Shown here: positions 16,835 through 24,466 of the stretch, piece by piece
Layout: every line of letters starts with the position of its first letter
How positions within the stretch are numbered: position 1 is the first letter of the stretch
Origin: Longispora albida DSM 44784
GTDB lineage: Bacteria > Actinomycetota > Actinomycetes > Mycobacteriales > Micromonosporaceae
DNA length: 64,000 nucleotides
Assembly: GCF_000379825.1 (NCBI RefSeq)
Contig: NZ_KB903834.1
Coordinates: 417,976-481,975 of the forward strand
Reading direction: 5' to 3'
Made by a program: the position numbers and the translations under genes
Notes under the pieces: model-generated
Database searches by the model: none
What the model saw: the letters and a program-made list of their open reading frames with translations, nothing else
What the model was told of the DNA's origin: nothing

Positions 16835-17407
16835 ATGACTGAACAGGCCGCGCCCCGGCACCAGATCCGCGCCGTGTACATAGTGGACACCATCACCGTC
16901 TACCAGGCCTACTCCCCCGCGATCGCCGAGCCGGCCCTCGCGGCCGGCCGGTTCGTGGCGCCGTTCAAGCGGGAGCGGATGACGTGGATCAAGCCGTCGT
17001 TCCTGTGGATGATGTACCGGTGCGGCTGGGCGGCCAAGCCCGGCCAGGAACGGGTCCTCGCGGTCGAGATCACCCGGGCTGGCTTCGAGTGGGCGCTCGC
17101 GAACGCCTGCCTGAGCCACTACGACCCGGACGTGCACGCCAGCCGGGCCGCCTGGGCGCAGCAGCTCAAGACGAGCCCTGTCCGCGTCCAGTGGGACCCG
17201 GAGCGTGACCTGCACCTGCGGCCGCTTCCCTGCCGCTCGCTCCAGGTGGGGCTCGGCGGGGAGGCGGCGGGCCGGTATGCCGACGAGTGGATCGTGGGCC
17301 TGACCGATGTCACCGGGCTGGCGACCGAGATCCATGACCTCGTCCGCGCCGGCGACACCGATCGGGCCACGGCTCTCCTGCCCGCCGAGCGGGTCTACGA
17401 GATCTAG
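16835..17407 (+). CDS. DUF4291 family protein
   Basis: A 190-residue protein that matches DUF4291 along its length: IRAVY near the N-terminus, VYQAYSPAIA, and the conserved TWIKPSFLWMMYRCGWA block at about 50-66. No signal peptide or membrane helix. The family has no established function that I can name. Start set at MTEQ because family members begin this way; an ATG five codons earlier is also in frame. It follows the kinase gene by about 22 bp and ends tail-to-tail with the next gene, sharing a CTAG. Confidence 0.85.
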   Translation: MTEQAAPRHQIRAVYIVDTITVYQAYSPAIAEPALAAGRFVAPFKRERMTWIKPSFLWMMYRCGWAAKPGQERVLAVEITRAGFEWALANACLSHYDPDVHASRAAWAQQLKTSPVRVQWDPERDLHLRPLPCRSLQVGLGGEAAGRYADEWIVGLTDVTGLATEIHDLVRAGDTDRATALLPAERVYEI

Positions 17408-18114
17408 GCCGGCGTCAGGATGCTCCAGGCGAAGCCGACGACGCCCCGGTAGCCGGTCAGGTACTCCTCGCGGCGCTTGTCGGCGAAGGCCCGGCCGCCG
17501 GGCGACTCCAGGTACTCGATGCCGGCCCGCCAGTCCGACTCGAAGGCGTCCCATTCGTCCAGCGTGGACTGACCCAGGTAGAGCACGCGGAAGCCCGCAG
17601 CGACGGCTGCCGCCGCGAATCCGTTCAGGTCCGGCAGGTCGCCGAACATCTCGCGGACCTGCTCGCTCGGTTCCTTCTCGTAGAAGCCGTCGGCGAACAG
17701 GAGCATGCCGCCCGGCGCGGTGAGCTTGTGCAGGGCGGTCAGGGCCGAGGCTGTCGATCCCCAGATGTGCCCGGCTCCGACGTTGACGACCAGGTTCGCC
17801 GGTTCGGTCCAGGTCGTCGCGTCGGCGGTGTGGAAGGCGAGCAGGTCCTCGGCCTTGAGTTCGGCTGCGCGCTTCAGGGCGACCTCGCGGTCGGCGGGGA
17901 AGATCTCGACGCCGGCACCCGGGATGCCGTGCTCCTTGCACAGCCGGATCAGGAACTCGCCGTTTCCGCAGCCCAGGTCGAGTGCCCGCCAGTCCGGCGC
18001 GTCCGGTGTCAGCCTGCTGATCAGGTCCTCGACCCGCTCGGGGGACACCGGGGCGTTGTAGACGAGGTTGGCTGCTGCTGCCGCGAAGTACGGCTTGAGA
18101 TCTTCATCAGTCAT
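17404..18114 (-). CDS. Class I SAM-dependent methyltransferase
   Basis: A 236-residue enzyme with a standard SAM pocket: LDLGCGNGEFLIRL near residue 41 and an acidic GAGVEIFPAD at about 68. The later part (LVVNVGAGHIWG, GGMLLFADGFYEKEP) is typical of small-molecule methyltransferases. It ends the minus-strand run P450, NADAR, methyltransferase, with 22 bp to the NADAR gene, so co-transcription is likely. Substrate unknown. Confidence 0.85.
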   Translation of the reverse strand: MTDEDLKPYFAAAAANLVYNAPVSPERVEDLISRLTPDAPDWRALDLGCGNGEFLIRLCKEHGIPGAGVEIFPADREVALKRAAELKAEDLLAFHTADATTWTEPANLVVNVGAGHIWGSTASALTALHKLTAPGGMLLFADGFYEKEPSEQVREMFGDLPDLNGFAAAAVAAGFRVLYLGQSTLDEWDAFESDWRAGIEYLESPGGRAFADKRREEYLTGYRGVVGFAWSILTPA

Positions 18115-18136
18115 CGGGACAACCTAGCGGCCATCG

Positions 18137-18685
18137 TCAGGCTGGCGACAATCCATTACGGACCACCATCAGGGCGAACCCCAGCAGGTTCAGGCCGCGC
18201 CACTGCTGTGGGTTGCCAGCGCGCGGGTCGTCGGCTGCCAGGCCGATCCCCCAGATCCGGTCGACCGGGCTGGCCTCGACGAGCACCCTGTTCCCCGTGC
18301 CCGCCAGATACGCGCCCAGCTCAGCGTCCTGGCCGAACTTCGCCGCGTTGCCCGCCACCACGATCCGGAAACGTTCAGCCTCCCACAGCTCCTGCTGGAA
18401 GCCGCGCACCTGGCGGCCGAGTGCCTTGACCGCTCCCGGGGTCGACGCGGCCAGCGTCTTCGCCGCGATCTCGTCGTCGCCGAACAGTGTGGCCTTCGAC
18501 CACATCATGTAGTGCTCGGCCGTGGCGTAGACCAGGCCGTCCACCTCGAACCGCGACGGCCACCACTGGCTCAGGCAGCCAGCCCCGACGCTGCCGTCCC
18601 GCTGCGGGCGGTGCCCCCAGAAGTGCAGATACTTCGGGCGGGCGCCGCTTGCCAGGGCCTGCCTCAGCTCGGCCACCGTCTCCAT
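18137..18685 (-). CDS. NADAR-family protein (YbiA-like)
   Basis: A 182-residue protein covering the whole NADAR fold: the LSQWWPSRFEVDGLVYATAE block, the EHYMMWSKA helix and the C-terminal IWGIGLA plus GLNLLGFALM motifs. Family members are N-glycosidases that act on riboflavin-pathway intermediates or remove ADP-ribose from modified guanine. Start chosen at ATG (METVAEL) with AAGAGG upstream. It lies between the P450 and methyltransferase genes on one strand. Confidence 0.88.
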   Translation of the reverse strand: METVAELRQALASGARPKYLHFWGHRPQRDGSVGAGCLSQWWPSRFEVDGLVYATAEHYMMWSKATLFGDDEIAAKTLAASTPGAVKALGRQVRGFQQELWEAERFRIVVAGNAAKFGQDAELGAYLAGTGNRVLVEASPVDRIWGIGLAADDPRAGNPQQWRGLNLLGFALMVVRNGLSPA

Positions 18686-18768
18686 CACGCAAACCTCTTC
18701 TTTGTACTCCGTGACCACCGGCCCGGTGCCGGCCAGCAACGATCCCGCACCCGGCCGGCACCTGCCAA

Positions 18769-18780
18769 CCTCTTAAGAGG
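18769..18780. promoter_or_regulatory. 12-bp palindrome at the P450 stop codon
   Basis: CCTCTTAAGAGG is a perfect palindrome that contains the P450 TAA stop and lies 84 bp upstream of the NADAR start. It could be an operator or chance; nothing else supports it. Confidence 0.25.
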
Positions 18781-19963
18781 TCAGGCCCGTCACCGGCAGC
18801 GCGAGCAGGCCGCGCATCAGCACGCCCGGCCGCCATTCCAGCTCGCTGGCCGGTACGGCGAGGCGGAGGTCGGGGAAGCGGCTGAGCAGCCCGCCGAGCG
18901 CGATCCGGGCTTCGAGCCTGGCCAGCGGGGCGCCCAGGCAGTAGTGGATGCCGTGCCCGAAGGCGAGGTGCGGGTTCTCCGTCCTGGCCATGTCGAGCAG
19001 GCCGGCCTCCGGGAACCGGCCGCCGTCCCGGTTGCCGGCGAGCAGGCCGACCAGTACGGCGTCGCCTGCCGGGATGGTCACGCCGCTGAGGGTGATGTCC
19101 TCCGCCGCCATCCGGAAGGTGGCCGTCTCGACCGGGCTCTCGTACCTGAGGAACTCCTCGATGGCCGTCGGCAGCAGGGTCTCGGCGTCGGCGCGGAGCT
19201 TCTCCCAGCGCTCGCGCTCGGACAGCAGCAGGTAGACCGAGTTGCCGAGCAGGTTGACCGTCGTCTCGTGGCCGGCCAGGAGCAGCAGGAACACGGTGGA
19301 GGTCAGCTCGTTCTCGGTGAGCCGGTCGCCGTCGGCCTCCTGGACCTCGATCAGCGCGGAGATCAGGTCCTCGGCCGGGTGCGCGCGCTTGTCGGCGATC
19401 AGTTCGCGGAGGTACCCGAGCAGGGCGGCGAAGGCGATCGGCAGTTTCTCTCCCGCCACCACCCCGGCGACGATCGTGTTCGACCAGTCGCGGAACGACT
19501 CCCGGTCGGCCCCGGGGATGCCGAGCAGTTCACAGATCACCTGGATCGGCAGCGGGAAGGCGAAGGCGTCGATCAGGTCCACTGTGTCCTGACCGGCCAT
19601 CTCGTCGAGCAGGCCGGCCGTGATCTCCTCGACCCTGGGCCGGAGCTGCTCGACCCGGCGGTGGGTGAAGGCCGCGGACACCATGCGGCGCAGGCGGGTG
19701 TGGTCCGGCGGGTCGGAGCTGAGCATGTGGCTGCTCATCGCGGCCAGGACGTCCGGCGCGATCTCCGCGTTCGGGCCGGTGGGCGTGGTCAGGCCCTGCT
19801 TCACGAACCGGGGGTCGGTCAGGGCGAGCCGCGCGTCCTCGTACCGGGTCACCAGCCAGGCCAGCATGCCGCCGGGCAGTGTCACCTGGTGCACGGGCAG
19901 CTCGGCCCGCAACCGCGCGTAGACAGGGTGTGGATTGGCTTGGAATTCCGGAGTGAACACCAT
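18773..19963 (-). CDS. Cytochrome P450
   Basis: Bacterial class I-type P450 of 396 residues, a heme monooxygenase needing external ferredoxin. The I-helix oxygen motif AGHETT is at 230-235, the K-helix ExxR is E270-R273, and the heme loop FGHGIHYCLG has Cys342 as the thiolate ligand. Length and motifs are complete. The start at ATG (MVFTPEF) gives the usual N-terminus; reading continues upstream in frame but that part lacks P450 similarity. No ferredoxin or reductase gene is adjacent. Substrate unknown; a tailoring or detoxifying role is equally possible. Confidence 0.93.
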   Translation of the reverse strand: MVFTPEFQANPHPVYARLRAELPVHQVTLPGGMLAWLVTRYEDARLALTDPRFVKQGLTTPTGPNAEIAPDVLAAMSSHMLSSDPPDHTRLRRMVSAAFTHRRVEQLRPRVEEITAGLLDEMAGQDTVDLIDAFAFPLPIQVICELLGIPGADRESFRDWSNTIVAGVVAGEKLPIAFAALLGYLRELIADKRAHPAEDLISALIEVQEADGDRLTENELTSTVFLLLLAGHETTVNLLGNSVYLLLSERERWEKLRADAETLLPTAIEEFLRYESPVETATFRMAAEDITLSGVTIPAGDAVLVGLLAGNRDGGRFPEAGLLDMARTENPHLAFGHGIHYCLGAPLARLEARIALGGLLSRFPDLRLAVPASELEWRPGVLMRGLLALPVTGLTS

Positions 19964-20050
19964 CTGTCGAGTATGGACTCCGGGGCATTGATGTTGGTAG
20001 GTCCGGCGTTTGCCGGAAATACGATCCCCGGACCTGCGATGATCACTCCC

Positions 20051-21241
20051 ATGCGGTGGTACAGGCGGATGGGCGCGCGGGAACGGCACGAGGAACACCG
20101 GGCCGCCACGCCCCTCGAACTCTTCTTCGACCTGTGTTTCGTGGTCGCCGTCGCCCAGGCGGGGACGAGCCTGCACCACGCGCTCGCCGAGAACCACTTC
20201 GGGCTGGCGCTGGTCAGGTACCTGATGGTGTTCTTCGCGATCTGGTGGGCCTGGATGAACTTCACCTGGTTCGCCTCGGCGTACGACACCGACGACGGGC
20301 CGTACCGGGTCACGACGTTCGTCCAGATCGCCGGGGCGCTCGTGCTGGCCGCCGGGATCCCGCGGGCCTTCGACGACGGCGACTTCCTGGTCGTGGTCAT
20401 CGGGTACGTGATCATGCGGATCGCGATCGTCTCGCAGTGGCTGCGGGCCGCCCGGTCGGACCCGCCGCGCCGGACGACCGCGATCCGGTACGCGGCCGGG
20501 GTCGCGATCATGCAGGCGCTGTGGGTGGCGTTCCTGTTCGCGCCGTCGAGCTGGGCTCTGCCGCTGTTCGTCCTCTTCGTCGGGCTTGAGCTGCTGGTCC
20601 CGGTACTCGCCGAGCGGACAGAGCCGACCACGTGGCACCCGCACCACATCGCCGAGCGGTACGGCCTGTTCACGCTGATCGTGCTCGGCGAGTCCGTGCT
20701 GGCCGCCACGCTGGCCTTCCAGGGCGCGATCGACGCCGGCGGGCACTCCGGCACGCTGATCGGCCTGGCGGTCGCCGGGCTCGTGATCGTCTTCTCGATG
20801 TGGTGGATCTACTTCGACAAGGAGTCGCACGAGCTGCTGTCGTCGGCGAAGGCCGCCTTCCGCTGGGGGTACGGCCACTATCTGATCTTCGGCTCGACGG
20901 CGGCTGTCGGGGCCGGGCTGGCCGTGGCTGTCGACTATGACACCGGGAAGGCCCACCTGTCCGGTACGGCCGCCGGATTCGCCGTCGCCATCCCGGTCGC
21001 CGTCTACCTGCTGACGGTCTGGCTGCTCCAGATCTGCCCGCACCGGGACGCCGGGCTGAAGTGGGTGTTCCCGGTGGCCGCCGGGCTGGCGCTGCTCACG
21101 CCGTTCACCGGCGCGCCGATCCACCTCACGGCCGGCATCCTCGCCGTCGTCGTCGCCGTCATGGTGCTGACAGGGCGCGACGGCTCAGCTGGTCGGCGAG
21201 CCGCGTCGTCTCCGGCAGCCGGTATCGCGGAGCGAGCCTGA
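20051..21241 (+). CDS. Low-temperature-requirement A (LtrA) family membrane protein
   Basis: Integral membrane protein of 396 residues with about eleven or twelve hydrophobic helices. The N-terminus has the family signature RAATPLELFFDLCFVVAVAQ, and the middle has ERYGLFTLIVLGESVLA. The name comes from a Listeria mutant; no biochemical role is established. An ATG four codons earlier is an alternative start. It diverges from the P450 gene, and its last 83 bp overlap the convergent endonuclease V gene. A second LtrA gene lies at 40931. Confidence 0.9.
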   Translation: MRWYRRMGARERHEEHRAATPLELFFDLCFVVAVAQAGTSLHHALAENHFGLALVRYLMVFFAIWWAWMNFTWFASAYDTDDGPYRVTTFVQIAGALVLAAGIPRAFDDGDFLVVVIGYVIMRIAIVSQWLRAARSDPPRRTTAIRYAAGVAIMQALWVAFLFAPSSWALPLFVLFVGLELLVPVLAERTEPTTWHPHHIAERYGLFTLIVLGESVLAATLAFQGAIDAGGHSGTLIGLAVAGLVIVFSMWWIYFDKESHELLSSAKAAFRWGYGHYLIFGSTAAVGAGLAVAVDYDTGKAHLSGTAAGFAVAIPVAVYLLTVWLLQICPHRDAGLKWVFPVAAGLALLTPFTGAPIHLTAGILAVVVAVMVLTGRDGSAGRRAASSPAAGIAERA

Positions 21242-21827
21242 GCGTCCAGTCACAGGCCTCGTCCAGCCCGATCAGGTGGCCGGCCGAGACGTAGACCGGC
21301 TTGATCCCCGGCTGGGTACGCAGCACGGCGCCGATCACCTCGCCGTCGTCGAGGAGGTCTGTGCGGGCGGAGCGGGGCTGGGGCGGCTCGTCGTGGGTAC
21401 CGACGAAAAGGGTTTTCGCCACTCCGATGGCCGGGAGGCCGGTGAGCAGGCCGAGGTGGCAGGCGAGGCCGAAGCGGCGCGGATGCGCGACCCCCTGCCC
21501 GTCGCAGACCAGCAGATCCGGGGTGACCGTGAGCCGCTCCAGGGCCTGGACCAGCATCGGGATCTCCCGGAACGCGAACAGGCCCGGGACGTACTCGAAG
21601 GCCGGGACGCCGAGGGCCACCGCCTCGTCGACCGGCTGGAGCGTCTCAGCGTCGAGCACCACGACCGCGGCGGCGAGCCGGTCGTCGGCGTAGGCGACGT
21701 CGAGCCCCGCGACGGTCCGGACACCGGCCGGGGCACCGGACAAGATCACACGGGAACGCAGCCGGTCCTGGATCGCCTCAGCTTCGGCTGGTGTCGACGG
21801 CCACTCGTGCAAGGGATCAAGGCGCAT
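21159..21827 (-). CDS. nfi: Endonuclease V
   Basis: Deoxyinosine/inosine-specific endonuclease, 222 residues, which nicks DNA or RNA near deaminated adenine. Key acidic residues are in place: Asp43 in AGLDVAY, Glu88 in FREIP and Asp109 in CDGQG, followed by HPRRFG and the GVAKTLFVG segment. Length is normal. It diverges from trmB with 26 bp between starts, and its 3' end runs 83 bp into the convergent ltrA gene. Confidence 0.93.
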   Translation of the reverse strand: MRLDPLHEWPSTPAEAEAIQDRLRSRVILSGAPAGVRTVAGLDVAYADDRLAAAVVVLDAETLQPVDEAVALGVPAFEYVPGLFAFREIPMLVQALERLTVTPDLLVCDGQGVAHPRRFGLACHLGLLTGLPAIGVAKTLFVGTHDEPPQPRSARTDLLDDGEVIGAVLRTQPGIKPVYVSAGHLIGLDEACDWTLRLAPRYRLPETTRLADQLSRRALSAP

Positions 21828-21853
21828 CGGGCGAGGGTATTCTGGGGACCATT

Positions 21854-22513
21854 GTGACTACCACTGCGATTAAAACCTTCTACCCGCGCCGCGGCCGGGT
21901 CAGCGCCCGCCACGAGGACGCAGCCGCCAGGCTCCGGCCCCGCTACGGGCTGCCACCGGGCCCCGTGACCAGCGAGCGCCCCCTGGTGCTGGAGATCGGC
22001 TCAGGGATGGGCGACGCGACCGCCGCGATGGCCGCAGCCGACCCCGGGCGGGACTACCTCGCCGTCGAGGTGCACTTCGCCGGCGTGGCCAACCTGCTCA
22101 GCCTGGTCGAGGAGCACGAGCTGGACAACGTGCGCGTGTACGAGGGCGACGCCGTCGTGCTGCTCACCGAGCGGATCGCGCCCGGCAGCCTCGACGCCGT
22201 GCACATCTACTTCCCCGACCCGTGGCCCAAGCCCCGCCACCACAAGCGGCGGATCATCCGGCCGGAGCTGGTCGCGCTGATCCGTTCCCGGCTGGCGGCC
22301 GGCGGCGTGCTGCACTGCGCGACGGACTGGGCAGAGTACGCCGAGGTCATGCTGGAGGTGCTGTCGGCGGACCCCGGGCTGGAGAACACGTGCGAGGGGT
22401 TCGCGGCCCGGCCGGAGTACCGGGTGCTGACGAAGTTCGAGCAGCGGGGCGTGGAGGCCGGGCGGGAGATCTTCGACCTGGTGTTCCGGGCCGTTCCAAC
22501 CGCTGGTTCCTGA
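21854..22513 (+). CDS. trmB: tRNA (guanine-N7-)-methyltransferase
   Basis: Forms m7G46 in the variable loop of tRNAs. A 219-residue protein with the SAM motif LEIGSGMGD and the TrmB signature HIYFPDPWPKPRHHKRR. I selected the GTG start (TTTAIKTFYPRRGR) because TGGGGA precedes it and because a longer in-frame start would overlap the divergent endonuclease V gene. An 8-bp tandem repeat follows downstream. Confidence 0.93.
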   Translation: MTTTAIKTFYPRRGRVSARHEDAAARLRPRYGLPPGPVTSERPLVLEIGSGMGDATAAMAAADPGRDYLAVEVHFAGVANLLSLVEEHELDNVRVYEGDAVVLLTERIAPGSLDAVHIYFPDPWPKPRHHKRRIIRPELVALIRSRLAAGGVLHCATDWAEYAEVMLEVLSADPGLENTCEGFAARPEYRVLTKFEQRGVEAGREIFDLVFRAVPTAGS

Positions 22514-22816
22514 TCCAGGCCCGCCTGCCGGAGTAGCCGCCTGATGCCGATGCCCCGCCGATGTCCCGCCGCCTCGCCTGGCGGGCCGGAAACGCGCGGC
22601 CACGTCCAGCGCGGCACCCGCAGAATCCAGCCAAAACCTATAGAATCCATACAATTCACGCCGGGCAGCCGGGCAGCCGGGCAGCCGGGCAGCCGGGCAG
22701 CCGGGCAGCCGGGCAGCCGGGCAGCCGGGCAGCTTCTGTTTCTGTTTCTGGTGGTCTGAGGTTCTGTTCGTTCTGCCGGGTGCGGGGTGCACGGGCGCGA
22801 GCCGGGTGGTGGCACG
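22514..22816. other. Intergenic region holding a tandem repeat
   Basis: About 300 bases with no supported gene. The main content is the nine-copy 8-bp repeat, preceded by an A-rich patch (CCAAAACCTATAGAATCC) and followed by TTCTGT-type hexamers (about 22733-22751). Confidence 0.6.
22660..22731 (+). repeat. Nine perfect tandem copies of GCCGGGCA
   Basis: Seventy-two bases made of nine identical 8-bp units, with a partial tenth (GC). Because the unit is not a multiple of three it would rotate through all reading frames and is not a protein repeat. Perfect identity suggests recent slippage expansion. Confidence 0.95.
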
Positions 22817-24241
22817 ATGTTCGGTGACCGCGAGGTGCGGGTGCCGATCGGGCCGGACGCGCACCGCTGGGAGACCGTCGCCGGCACCCGCAAGGTTCTC
22901 GGGCTGGTCAGGACATTCACCTCCACGACCCGGCTGCTCGAAGCCCTCGACGCGTTCCGGGGTGACTGGCGGGTGCAGGTCGTCTTCGCGGTCGACGAGA
23001 CCTCGGCGTTCCACTCCGGAGTCGCGGACCTGCTCCACAGCGCCGGAGCCCGGATCGCGCCCTGGGAGCAGCTTGAGCACCTGACGTTCGATCTCGCGGT
23101 CACGGCCTCGGAGAACGTCGACCTCACCCACGTCAGCGCCCCCGTCGTCCTGCTGCCGCACGGCGTGGGCTTCCACAAGCAGGTACCCGACTCGCGGTCG
23201 GGGGTGACGCGGGTGTCCGGGCTGGCCCGGCCGGAGTTCCGCGAGCGCGTGCTGCACGTGCTGTCGCATCCCGGGCAGGTCGCGCAGATCGCGCGGACCG
23301 GTGGCCGGTCCGTCGTGGCCGGTGATCCCGCCTGGGAACGGATCCTGCTCAGCCAGCCGATGCGGGAGCAGTACCGGCGGGCTTTCGGCGTGACCTCTGC
23401 CGGGCAGCGGCTCGTGCTGCTCAGTTCCACCTGGCGGGCCGAGTCGCTGCTCGCCCGGCGGCCGCTGCTCGCCGAACGGCTGCTGCGCGAGCTGCCCGCC
23501 GACGAGTTCCAGGTGGCGCTGGTGCTGCATCCCAACGCGTGGTTCGGGCACAGCCCGTGGCAGATCCGGCAGTGGCTCGCCCCGGCACTCGACCTCGGGC
23601 TGCACCTCGTCCCGCCGCACGAGGGCTGGCAGGCGGCGCTGGTCGCCTCCGACGTCGTCATCGGCGACCACGGTTCCGTCACGTACTACGCCGGGGCGCT
23701 CGGCACGCCGATCCTGCTGGCCGAGTTCGGGGCCGAGGTGGTGCCGGGCACGCCGGCCGAGCAGCTCGGCCAGCTCGGTACGCGGCTCACCGATGCCGCC
23801 CCTGCGGCCCAGATCGCCGATGCCGTACCGGTACCGGGGCTGGCCAGCCTGGCCTTCGACGCCCCGGTGTCGCTGGCGGAGGTCCTCTACGAGCAGCTGG
23901 GCCTCACGTGCCCCGAGCCGTCCCGCCGCGCCTGGCCGGTACCGGCACCCGAGCATCGTCCAGTCAGGACGTTCACGGTCCGCGACGGCGTGCGCTATCC
24001 GGGGCTGTCCGGCGAGGGACTGGTCTGCGCGGAGGAGTCCGAGCCCGACCAGCGGCTCCTGCACACCGCGTCCGTGATCGCCGGAGCGGACCCGGCCGGG
24101 TTGCTCAGCCGGTACCCGTGCTCGTGGGCGGTCCGGCCGGTGCCCGGCGGGTGCGAGATCCATCCCCGGGACGGGGAGCCGTTCACTGTGGCGGGGGCCG
24201 AGGATCCGATGGTGCTCGCGTACCGGGCGATCAGCCGGTAG
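22817..24241 (+). CDS. GT-B-like glycosyl/glycerophosphotransferase homolog, function unknown
   Basis: A 474-residue cytosolic protein. Two Rossmann-like halves are suggested: strands with VLGLVRTF and VVFAVDE in the first and LVLLSSTWRAES near the middle, then LVLHPNAWFG and a donor-site-like GDHGSVTYYAGALGTPILL. The latter pattern resembles CDP-glycerol glycerophosphotransferases and related GT-B enzymes. No membrane helix or partner polysaccharide genes. Start chosen at ATG (MFGDREV) with GGTGGTGG upstream. The tandem repeat lies just before it. Could be a wall-polymer transferase or a diverged, non-catalytic relative. Confidence 0.55.
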   Translation: MFGDREVRVPIGPDAHRWETVAGTRKVLGLVRTFTSTTRLLEALDAFRGDWRVQVVFAVDETSAFHSGVADLLHSAGARIAPWEQLEHLTFDLAVTASENVDLTHVSAPVVLLPHGVGFHKQVPDSRSGVTRVSGLARPEFRERVLHVLSHPGQVAQIARTGGRSVVAGDPAWERILLSQPMREQYRRAFGVTSAGQRLVLLSSTWRAESLLARRPLLAERLLRELPADEFQVALVLHPNAWFGHSPWQIRQWLAPALDLGLHLVPPHEGWQAALVASDVVIGDHGSVTYYAGALGTPILLAEFGAEVVPGTPAEQLGQLGTRLTDAAPAAQIADAVPVPGLASLAFDAPVSLAEVLYEQLGLTCPEPSRRAWPVPAPEHRPVRTFTVRDGVRYPGLSGEGLVCAEESEPDQRLLHTASVIAGADPAGLLSRYPCSWAVRPVPGGCEIHPRDGEPFTVAGAEDPMVLAYRAISR

Positions 24242-24248
24242 ACCCCGG

Positions 24249-24386
24249 TCACATGCCCTTGAAGCTGCTGTCGGTGTCGTCGGCCAGCGAGGTGGCAGGC
24301 ACCGGCGTCCAGGCCTCGCCAGTCCAGGTGGCTCCGGCAACCGCCAGTGCCCCGATCGCCAGCAGCATCACGAAAACTCGCTTCAT
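24249..24386 (-). CDS. Small secreted or membrane-tethered peptide, 45 residues
   Basis: Short gene with an excellent GGAGG site six bases before ATG and strongly GC-biased third codon positions. The product starts MKRVFVMLLAIGALAVAGAT, a signal or anchor helix, then about 25 residues rich in Thr, Pro and acidic residues ending in SSFKGM. It lies 80 bp downstream of the STAND gene on the same strand, so co-transcription is plausible. No family recognised. It could be a signalling peptide, an inhibitor or a small membrane protein. Confidence 0.7.
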   Translation of the reverse strand: MKRVFVMLLAIGALAVAGATWTGEAWTPVPATSLADDTDSSFKGM

Positions 24387-24466
24387 CGCGTCCTCCTCAG
24401 TCGGCAGGTTCATGATCCTGTCAACGCGGAGAGCCGGGGACCAGGCAACTGACCGGCAATATGCCG

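Noticed and set aside
18512-20050. In-frame extension of the LtrA gene by more than 500 codons
   Set aside because: The extra part is the antisense of the P450 gene and has no domain; LtrA proteins begin close to the signature at 20051.
22660-22731. CRISPR array
   Set aside because: The units are 8 bp, contiguous, and have no spacers; no cas genes are near.
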